5,049 bases of DNA from Methanomicrobia archaeon (GTDB lineage Archaea > Methanobacteriota_B > Thermococci > Methanofastidiosales > B48-G16). The DNA is taken from positions 1 through 5,049 of the forward strand of contig JAGLWR010000093.1 in the NCBI GenBank assembly GCA_023133315.1. The letters run 5' to 3'. Made by a program: the position numbers and the translations under genes. This document shows, in pieces, positions 1-5,049 of the stretch (its first letter is position 1; the number at the start of each line of letters is the position of its first letter). The notes below the pieces were generated by a model. That model saw only the letters and a program-made list of their open reading frames with translations. It did no database searches and was not told the origin of the DNA.

Positions 1-106
1 GCTGGAAGAGATTAAAAAAAGGGAACGTGAAATCAAAGAAGGGAAATTTATTGATGAAAAAGAGTTGTTTGATTTTTTGAAAAAGAAAGGTGCTACCATT
101 GAGTGA
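1..106 (+). CDS. C-terminal end of a probable RelB-like antitoxin (5' end outside window)
   Basis: An open frame runs in from the left edge (first full codon at base 2) to a TGA at 104-106, giving the last 34 residues of a protein. The tail is highly charged and probably helical: LEEIKKREREIKEGKF, then an acidic and hydrophobic stretch (DEKELFDFLKKKG). No motif proves its family. The assignment rests on position, because it lies directly upstream of a RelE-type toxin gene in the same orientation and overlaps its start, which is the usual antitoxin-then-toxin order of relBE modules. Charged helical tails that wrap the toxin are typical of RelB-type antitoxins. By family analogy it would neutralise the toxin, and its missing N-terminal part would carry the DNA-binding domain that represses the operon. 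It could instead be an unrelated small protein. Confidence 0.6.
   Translation, partial: LEEIKKREREIKEGKFIDEKELFDFLKKKGATIE
85..92 (+). promoter_or_regulatory. Ribosome binding site that favours the TTG start of the toxin gene
   Basis: The sequence GAAAGGTG contains AGGTG, a good match to the anti-Shine-Dalgarno end of 16S rRNA. It sits 6 nt before the TTG at 99. The alternative GTG start at 90 lies inside this site and has only weak A-rich sequence upstream. The site is inside the antitoxin reading frame, so toxin translation is probably coupled to antitoxin translation. Confidence 0.5.
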
Positions 107-365
107 GTGGATCATAAAGGCACATTCTCTCTTCTTGAAAGATTTAGAGAAATTAAATAAGGAACATGTGAAAAGAACTGCAAAGATTATTTTAGAAATT
201 AAGGAGAACCCCAGACGCTTCAAGGCGTTAAAAGGATTTAAAAATCATTTCAGAGTTAGATTTGATAAATATAGATTAATCTACTGTTTGAGAGATAATG
301 AGATACACCTTGTGATTTTGGAGGAAAGAAAAAAGGTATACAAAGAACTCAAAAAGAGAAAATAA
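99..365 (+). CDS. RelE/ParE-superfamily toxin of a type II toxin-antitoxin module
   Basis: This is a small basic protein, 88 residues from the TTG at 99. Starting at the GTG at 90 would add three residues (MLP). I prefer TTG because AGGTG lies at the right distance before it and because the family usually begins just before a strand like EWIIKAH. The layout is typical RelE: a short N-terminal strand, a helical hairpin (LFLKDLEKLNKEHVKRTAK, about residues 11-29), then P38-RRFKALKG, a strand with FRVRF (51-55), YRLIY (58-62), a hydrophobic strand (69-74) and a basic C-terminus with R77 and Y81. In the family, basic residues and a C-terminal Tyr or Arg act in ribosome-dependent mRNA cleavage, and R52, R54, R59, R77 and Y81 are candidates here. 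ParE-like gyrase poisons share the fold, so the target is not certain. The gene overlaps the upstream antitoxin by 8 nt. An 18-nt gap separates it from the convergent DUF763 gene. Confidence 0.85.
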   Translation: MSEWIIKAHSLFLKDLEKLNKEHVKRTAKIILEIKENPRRFKALKGFKNHFRVRFDKYRLIYCLRDNEIHLVILEERKKVYKELKKRK

Positions 366-383
366 TTCTGTGAAAAGAAGAAC

Positions 384-1481
384 TTACTTCCTCCGAACTC
401 CAAAATCTTTTAATCTTTCAAGAGCTTTCTTTTTCTCTTTATTTTCTATGGTCTCAACGACGTCGTGGAGAAAGTTTATTGATTTATCCATCGCTTCTCT
501 GTTGACGGGATACGGTACGCCGTCTTTTCCTCCATACGCAAAGCTGTATTTCACGGGATCTTTCCATGACGGCTCTTCTCCATATATGAGATCGGAAACT
601 AATGTCAATCCCCGCAAAGTCGCGCCCCCTATTCCTTCCAGGGAGAGAAGTTCTTCAAAGTTTTTTGGATCATGTTCATATGCCTTTTTTAACGCGTTCC
701 AGTTCACCTTTTTGGGGAGCTTATAGAGAGGCATAGAGTTGTATCTCTCTCTTTTCTCGCCTGTCCACAGATCCAGGGTTTCCTGGTTTTCTGGTACGGA
801 TAATTTTTTAATCTCTGATTTTATTATATTTATATCTGTTTTAACTAAATCGAGATTTGTTTTCCTCACGTCTTCACTATCTTTGTCCACGAGGTTGAGA
901 ACATCTTTTTCTTTTATCCCGGATACTTTATTCTCGGGATCGTCAACAAAGTTGGATGTATGGTACCATTGATACCTTCTTGCATATCCTCTCGCGAGAT
1001 TCATGCCCTGCTGCACAACGCACCACGTTCCTTTTTCGTCAAAAAATATGGCATGATGGTATATCGAGTAAAAATCCTGGATACATGAAGAATCTACCTT
1101 CGCCGTCATTCTACTCGCATACTTAAGAGTCCTCATCTTATTTTCTGATAATCCGAAAGACTCAGATTTGGTATCTATTTCCTGTAACGTTTTTCTTCCT
1201 CTGCCCTTGCCTCCAGCACCCTGAATTCCAAGTTCTGGAGAAAAAACATCGCTGAGAACACCGCAAACAACTGTTGTCGTGCCTGAAGAGTGCCAGTCAA
1301 ATCCGAGAACACACGAAAGAGCCTGGAACCAGTAAGGATCTGCTATTCTTCTTAAACTCTCTTCAGTGCCGAAATCGTTAATCATGATGTTAAATATCTC
1401 TGCAGCTAAACCTTTCATTCTTTTTACAAGCCAGTAAGGGGCTTTTCCACCATGGAGAGGGAGATCCACATATTTTCTCAT
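384..1481 (-). CDS. DUF763 family protein of unknown function, with a helix-hairpin-helix-like segment
   Basis: This protein of 365 residues matches the DUF763 family as I know it. Landmarks in order are DLPLHGGKAPYWL near the N-terminus (about 6-18), FDWHSSGTTT (61-70), GGKGRGRKT (90-98), KVDSSCIQD (128-136), a YHH (141-143), GTWCVVQQGMN (151-161), ARRYQWYH (167-174), and a C-terminal block LLSLEGIGGATLRGL (278-292) followed by a conserved aromatic and Gly-rich stretch (SFAYGGKDGVPYPV, 313-326). The LEGIGGATLRGL part resembles a helix-hairpin-helix, which would suggest nucleic acid binding, but this is inferred. There is no signal peptide or membrane segment, so it should be cytoplasmic. The frame stays open to a TTG at 1529 (16 more residues, with an ATG at 1505). 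I choose the ATG at 1481 because the family begins just before the DLPLHGG block and GTGATC lies 2 nt upstream. It starts 4 nt after the stop of the ABC permease and looks translationally coupled to it. The stop is TAA. Family identity is confident, but the biochemical role is not known to me. Confidence 0.88.
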   Translation of the reverse strand: MRKYVDLPLHGGKAPYWLVKRMKGLAAEIFNIMINDFGTEESLRRIADPYWFQALSCVLGFDWHSSGTTTVVCGVLSDVFSPELGIQGAGGKGRGRKTLQEIDTKSESFGLSENKMRTLKYASRMTAKVDSSCIQDFYSIYHHAIFFDEKGTWCVVQQGMNLARGYARRYQWYHTSNFVDDPENKVSGIKEKDVLNLVDKDSEDVRKTNLDLVKTDINIIKSEIKKLSVPENQETLDLWTGEKRERYNSMPLYKLPKKVNWNALKKAYEHDPKNFEELLSLEGIGGATLRGLTLVSDLIYGEEPSWKDPVKYSFAYGGKDGVPYPVNREAMDKSINFLHDVVETIENKEKKKALERLKDFGVRRK

Positions 1482-1483
1482 AT

Positions 1484-1489
1484 GATCAC
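1484..1489 (-). promoter_or_regulatory. Ribosome binding site of the DUF763 gene, overlapping the upstream stop codon
   Basis: Read on the - strand this is GTGATC, complementary to the GATCAC at the 3' end of 16S rRNA, 2 nt before the ATG at 1481. The TGA stop of the upstream permease (1488-1486) lies within it. A ribosome finishing the permease would therefore sit on the start region of DUF763. The short match and close spacing fit this part of the anti-Shine-Dalgarno sequence. Confidence 0.45.
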
Positions 1490-2481
1490 AGTCTGAGTGT
1501 TTCATCTTTTTCCAGTACCTTTTGAGCAATGAAGATCGCTATTATGGCTAATACAAGATAGATAACGAAATATCTCAGTATCGATACATCGAGTACATCT
1601 GTCGTAATCTTGACGATACATACCACGGGAGAGTAATTAATGATACTGTTAAAAACTCCGAGGGAAGGTAACGGAATGAACATCAAAAAAGCCAGAAACA
1701 TCATGAAAAGTGTGAGATAAATGTTTGCCTCTCGTATATTCGAAGAAAGCATGGAGAATATCACAGATATCGAAAAAAAGAATATCATCAAGATTAAAAG
1801 AAATATGTACAATGCAATTATATTTTTGATATACACATTCTTTCTGCTGATAACAAAGAGCCAGAGGCTCACCTGAAAGAATCCCAGGGAAATCACGGGG
1901 ATAAGTTTCCCAAGTATTATCTCAAATCTCGTTAAAGGGGATGCCAAAAGAATCTCGAATGTCTTTCTTTCCTTTTCACCGACGACAGAATCTGAAAGCA
2001 TGTTCATGGACAGGAACACAGGTAAAAGGATCACAATGGGTACCAAAAGACTGTACATGATCTCTATGAACTCTGGAACAACTCGTTTCTCTTTTATGAA
2101 ATCTATCTTTACGATGGGGCTTCTCAGCGGATCTTCATCTTTGAAATAGTATTGTTCAATCTTTGGTCTGAGAGTATCAAAAAGATCCTCGTCTTCAGTA
2201 TATACATAAAAAGCATTTTCCCTTTTCTGAACATACGCATCACCGAAGAAGTTTTTACTGTAAAAACAGAGGAGTTCCTCATCTCCTGCCAAAAACGTTA
2301 CAAACTCGGTATCGTTTGTGGCAACACTTGTCTTACTTTCCATTCGTGCAACATAACTGTATGAAAATCCAATGAGAACGATACCCATGACGATGAAGAG
2401 TTGAAGTAAAAAGCCGAATACATAGATCTTTTCTGAGAGGATGTCCCTCAGTTCTTTATACGCCAAAGCTAATATCTTCAT
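1486..2481 (-). CDS. ABC-2 type exporter permease (short partner subunit)
   Basis: This integral membrane protein of 331 residues has the ABC-2 (NatB/CcmB-like) plan. A short cytoplasmic N-terminus (KELRDILSEK) leads to TM1 at about 20-43, an external domain of about 95 residues (45-140), TM2 at about 141-162, a cytoplasmic coupling segment at 163-192, and then TMs near 193-212, 218-243, 253-275 and 302-320. The coupling segment reads DSVVGEKERKTFEILLASP followed by LTRFEIILGK, which is diagnostic of the family and contacts the ATPase. The neighbouring permease has nearly the same segment (DSVVSEKEKKTGEMLLVLP), so the two are paralogous halves of one heteromeric channel. The protein lacks the extra C-terminal domain of its partner and ends soon after its last TM with a charged tail. 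The ATG at 2481 overlaps the upstream stop as ATGA, and GGTGAG lies 3 nt before it. The substrate cannot be read from the sequence. Confidence 0.9.
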   Translation of the reverse strand: MKILALAYKELRDILSEKIYVFGFLLQLFIVMGIVLIGFSYSYVARMESKTSVATNDTEFVTFLAGDEELLCFYSKNFFGDAYVQKRENAFYVYTEDEDLFDTLRPKIEQYYFKDEDPLRSPIVKIDFIKEKRVVPEFIEIMYSLLVPIVILLPVFLSMNMLSDSVVGEKERKTFEILLASPLTRFEIILGKLIPVISLGFFQVSLWLFVISRKNVYIKNIIALYIFLLILMIFFFSISVIFSMLSSNIREANIYLTLFMMFLAFLMFIPLPSLGVFNSIINYSPVVCIVKITTDVLDVSILRYFVIYLVLAIIAIFIAQKVLEKDETLRL

Positions 2482-4172
2482 ATACTCACCACAATAATTG
2501 TATTATACGCCAGATGGATCACAAATGCAATGATGAATCCTAATTTTGTTCTTTTTTTGTATCTAAAATATCCCAGTAGCCCGGAAGAACTCACGTGAAT
2601 TAAGAGAGGAATAATTCTGAAAAAAATCATTTCTGTGGAAAAGAACATTGAAAAGAGCACAAATCCTGAGAGAAGACTTTCAAAGAATCCAAAGCCCAGC
2701 CCCACGAATACACCAGAAAATTTACTCTTATTCGGCAGCATGGCGAGATATTTAAGATACTCCTCAATGAAAACGATGGAGATGAAAAGTATGACTACCA
2801 CTATGTCTACACTCAAAAAGAAGTACAGGGAAATTCCAACAATAATCTCCAGCAGTATCGCTCCGAGAACACTGAGACATCCCAAAATAAAGGATGCAAG
2901 ATTGCCTTTTCCTATCTTTGAAAATATATCTGGTATCAAATCGATCAATCGTGGTCTCGGTCCGAAATAAAATGAATCTTTGCTGAAAAGATGGAGGGAT
3001 AATGCTAAAGAAACAAGGGAAAAAGAAAGAGCCGGTAAAACACCGTAAACAATATCTAAAACAGTCAAACTTCCTTCTTCCAGACCAATAACCATAGATA
3101 ATGGTGAAAGCAACGATAACGATTTTAACTCGGATATGTACAGTATGGATGTTCCGAACATAAATGCAAAGACGAGGACATAGATGACAGTGACTAACAG
3201 TGCAGATTCCTTATAGTTCTGAGAGTAAACGGAGATGAGGAGGCTGAGATTTATCACCAAAAAAGCAGCAAGTATCAAAGGAAAGATAGTATAAAGACTG
3301 TTAACTTTTCCAGTTCCATAAAGAATAAAAATCCATAAGGTTATCTGTACTACCGTAATCAGAAATACGGCGAGCATTTTCCCGAGAATGATGTTCCTCC
3401 TTTTAGTAGGAAGTACTAAAAGCATCTCTCCTGTTTTCTTTTCCTTCTCAGAAACAACAGAATCTGTTAATAATCCTCCGGACATGAAAAGAGGTAGAAG
3501 CATTATCAAAAGGATTATATACTCACTGCTTAAAGAAAACTTTAATCTTTTTATATCTATCATCTCGTCTTCTACAGAAGTAGTGGTCTCTTTTGGTACA
3601 GCCTCCTTTTTCTCTTCCCTTACTTCCTTCTCTTCTGCAGGCTCTGGTTCTGCAAAAAAATCTTTTCTATCTTTCTTTTCTATTGGTATGGAGTATATGT
3701 CGTATTCTCTGATCCTCGCTTTCCGTAATCCGTCTGAAAATCCATCGACGATAGAATCCAGATAAGATTTTGCAACATAACTTTTATCAGAGTTATTGTA
3801 ATAAATCAAAAGATTGATACTTTCCATTTTGAGCATCTTCTGGTCAAAATCATCGTCAACAAGTATATACGCAACTATAGTGCCTTTTTGCAGCATCTCC
3901 ATACCTTTTTCTTTTTCTAATATCTTCAGATTGAACTGATCGTACTCTTTCATTATCTCAAAGAGTTCGCACCTCTTACTCATTCCTATGGGTATAAACT
4001 CTTTCATTCCGGGTGTCGTTGAGAAAAACTTGCCACTTTGAAGGGTTTCCAGATAGATTGTAAATAAAGGTACAATTAAAATTATCAGGAAAAACTGGAG
4101 GATAAATGCAGCTGTAAACTTTTTTGAAGAAAATATTCTCTTTAAATCCCATTTTATTATTTTTTTAATCAT
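2478..4172 (-). CDS. ABC-2 type exporter permease fused to a C-terminal PrsW-like intramembrane protease domain
   Basis: This protein of 564 residues is much longer than its partner. Residues 1 to about 400 form the permease: TM1 about 19-40, a large external domain (about 41-215), TM2 about 217-238, the coupling motif at 237-265 (DSVVSEKEKKTGEMLLVLP, then RRNIILGK), and four more TMs up to about 395. After a linker with Pro and Arg (PRPRLIDLIPD, 405-415) comes a second membrane domain of five or six TMs (about 425-564). It carries the PrsW (peptidase M82) motifs: EEYLK at 470-474 (EExxK), GLGFGFFES at 491-499 with E498, R519 followed by H526, and H553-LAYN557. In PrsW and the related CPBP proteases the paired glutamates and histidines are the proposed catalytic or metal-binding residues, and all are intact here, so the domain is probably active. 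A Glu/Lys/Pro-rich linker occupies residues 174-195 of the external domain. The gene starts 1 nt after the ATPase stop, with AGGGA before its ATG, and overlaps the next permease by 4 nt. The permease call is firm and the protease call is strong on motifs. The function of the fusion is unknown. Confidence 0.88.
   Translation of the reverse strand: MIKKIIKWDLKRIFSSKKFTAAFILQFFLIILIVPLFTIYLETLQSGKFFSTTPGMKEFIPIGMSKRCELFEIMKEYDQFNLKILEKEKGMEMLQKGTIVAYILVDDDFDQKMLKMESINLLIYYNNSDKSYVAKSYLDSIVDGFSDGLRKARIREYDIYSIPIEKKDRKDFFAEPEPAEEKEVREEKKEAVPKETTTSVEDEMIDIKRLKFSLSSEYIILLIMLLPLFMSGGLLTDSVVSEKEKKTGEMLLVLPTKRRNIILGKMLAVFLITVVQITLWIFILYGTGKVNSLYTIFPLILAAFLVINLSLLISVYSQNYKESALLVTVIYVLVFAFMFGTSILYISELKSLSLLSPLSMVIGLEEGSLTVLDIVYGVLPALSFSLVSLALSLHLFSKDSFYFGPRPRLIDLIPDIFSKIGKGNLASFILGCLSVLGAILLEIIVGISLYFFLSVDIVVVILFISIVFIEEYLKYLAMLPNKSKFSGVFVGLGFGFFESLLSGFVLFSMFFSTEMIFFRIIPLLIHVSSSGLLGYFRYKKRTKLGFIIAFVIHLAYNTIIVVSI
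2485..2490 (-). promoter_or_regulatory. Ribosome binding site of the second permease gene, inside the upstream coding region
   Basis: On the - strand this is GGTGAG, 3 nt before the ATG at 2481. It lies in the last codons of the PrsW-fused permease, whose TGA stop overlaps the start as ATGA. This supports coupled, roughly equal synthesis of the two permease chains and confirms the start. Confidence 0.5.
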
Positions 4173-4173
4173 T

Positions 4174-5049
4174 TTATCCCTGAGTAAGTTCTATAAAGAC
4201 ATCTTCCAGTGTGGGGACCTTTGAGTATATGCCTATTATACCTTCAGAACGTTCAAGTAACTCTCCCAATTCATTATACGTGCAAGAAATAATTATCTTA
4301 TCCCCTTTAGATCTTATTATCTTAACATTTCTCAAATTTTTAATGAATTTCTTTGGGTTCTCGACTTCTATCTCAAATATATTCTCTTTCTTAATCAGGT
4401 TTTTTAACTCTCCCGGTGTACCCGAACTCACGAGTTTTCCGTTGTGGAGAATTCCTACCCTGTCACAGAGGTAATCGGCTTCTTCCATATAATGTGTGCA
4501 GACAATAACGGTCTTCTCTTTGCTGTATTCCAGAATAAAATTACGAATACTTTTGGAAGTCGCCGGATCGAGACCCATTGTTGGTTCATCGAAGATAAGG
4601 ATATCGGGATCGTGTATTAAAGCCCTCACAAAGGAAAGTTTCTGCCTCATACCCTTGGAAAATGATTCCACTTTTGAGTTGCGTCTCTCATATAATCCTA
4701 CAAGTCTAAAAAGGTCTTCAGCTATCTTTTGAAAAACATTATTTGATACTCCATACAGATCCGCAAAATACTTTACAAGTTCATACGCTGTAGGTCTCGT
4801 GTAAAGATTTGGTTCCTCTGGGATATATCCTATTCTCCTTTTTAAATCAACGGCATCCTTTTGGATATCCCTGCCGTCAATATAAACAGTTCCCGATGTG
4901 GGGCTGAGTACGCCGCAAACAATTCGTATAAAAGTCGTTTTTCCTGCACCGTTTGGTCCAACAATGCCAAAAATTTCATTTTTCTTTATTTTCAATTCCA
5001 AGTTATCGAGGGCTATAAGATCCCCAAATTTTTTCGTCAGGTTTATGGA
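4174..5049 (-). CDS. ATP-binding subunit of an ABC-2 type exporter (5' end outside window)
   Basis: The frame is open from the right edge, giving 291 visible residues. The TTG at 5001 is not the start: the codons before it read SINLTKKFGDLIALDN, the normal N-terminal strand and A-loop region of these ATPases, so only a few residues are missing. In visible numbering the motifs are Walker A GPNGAGKTT (31-39), a Q-loop position with Glu (IPEEPNLY, E78), signature FSKGMRQK (130-137), Walker B ILIFDEP (150-156) with catalytic E155, D-loop GLDP (159-162), and switch His 186 in CTHYMEEAD. The Glu in place of the Q-loop Gln and the degenerate signature are familiar in the NatA/CcmA-like branch that drives ABC-2 exporters. 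The C-terminal part (about 220-291, ending LEDVFIELTQG) is the usual regulatory extension of that branch. The protein is cytoplasmic and should dimerise under the two downstream permeases. Its TAA stop lies 1 nt before the next ATG. All catalytic motifs are intact. Confidence 0.95.
   Translation of the reverse strand, partial: SINLTKKFGDLIALDNLELKIKKNEIFGIVGPNGAGKTTFIRIVCGVLSPTSGTVYIDGRDIQKDAVDLKRRIGYIPEEPNLYTRPTAYELVKYFADLYGVSNNVFQKIAEDLFRLVGLYERRNSKVESFSKGMRQKLSFVRALIHDPDILIFDEPTMGLDPATSKSIRNFILEYSKEKTVIVCTHYMEEADYLCDRVGILHNGKLVSSGTPGELKNLIKKENIFEIEVENPKKFIKNLRNVKIIRSKGDKIIISCTYNELGELLERSEGIIGIYSKVPTLEDVFIELTQG

Noticed and set aside
346..383. T-rich stretch on the - strand just after the DUF763 stop (TTATTTTCTCTTTTTG) as a transcription terminator, with a small GAAG/CTTC inverted repeat at 377-390
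   Set aside because: The stem is only 4 bp and overlaps the DUF763 stop. The T-rich run lies within the toxin coding sequence and is explained by lysine codons on the other strand. An archaeal-type T-run terminator is possible but cannot be supported.
370..972. Open frames on the + strand opposite DUF763
   Set aside because: Their translations are low-complexity Ser/Phe/Leu-rich and match no family I know, while the - strand frame has clear DUF763 motifs. They are shadows.
1482..1529. N-terminal extension of DUF763 from the TTG at 1529 or the ATG at 1505
   Set aside because: It would overlap the permease gene, and the extra residues (including a Cys/His/Asp stretch) are read from permease coding sequence in another frame. 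The ATG at 1481 fits both the ribosome binding site and the family start.
2152..3765. Open frames on the + strand opposite the permeases (near 2152-2364, 2635-2970, 3388-3765)
   Set aside because: They are antisense to strong membrane-protein frames with family motifs and lack convincing start signals. Their Ser/Phe/Lys-rich composition is what membrane codons give in reverse.
4211..4732. Open frames on the + strand opposite the ATPase
   Set aside because: The - strand encodes an intact ABC ATPase across the whole stretch, so these are shadows.
1..5049. CRISPR array, tRNA or rRNA gene, insertion sequence, or promoter of the leftward operon
   Set aside because: No repeated units, tRNA-like cloverleaf or transposase were seen. 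The only intergenic gaps are 18 nt or less, and the operon promoter must lie beyond the right edge.

Overview
The window is AT-rich and densely coded. It shows heavy use of AGA for arginine and ATA for isoleucine, GGTGA/GTGATC-type ribosome binding sites, and a DUF763 gene. Together these point to a thermophilic prokaryote, either an archaeon or a deep-branching thermophilic bacterium such as a member of the Thermotogae. The sequence alone does not decide between these, and no rRNA, tRNA or marker gene is present.

Left edge (1-365, + strand): the 3' end of a small charged protein, probably a RelB-type antitoxin, overlaps a complete RelE/ParE-superfamily toxin gene. This looks like a type II toxin-antitoxin module cut by the window edge.

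Rest of the window (384-5049, - strand): four tightly packed, convergently oriented genes. In transcription order they are (1) the ATPase of an ABC-2 type exporter, whose 5' end lies beyond the right edge; (2) an ABC-2 permease with an extra C-terminal membrane domain carrying the full motif set of a PrsW-type intramembrane protease; (3) a second, shorter ABC-2 permease; (4) a DUF763 protein with a helix-hairpin-helix-like segment. The junctions are a 1-nt gap, a 4-nt ATGA overlap and a 4-nt gap, so the genes are almost certainly one transcript and translationally coupled.

Functionally, the ATPase and the two permeases should form one heteromeric exporter: two different permease chains and presumably two copies of the ATPase. 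The PrsW-like domain suggests that proteolysis in the membrane is physically tied to export or to control of the transporter. The substrate is unknown. DUF763 is uncharacterised, and its close coupling to a membrane exporter is unexpected. The most interesting item is the permease-PrsW fusion in this operon. No CRISPR array, insertion sequence, RNA gene or long intergenic region was seen.
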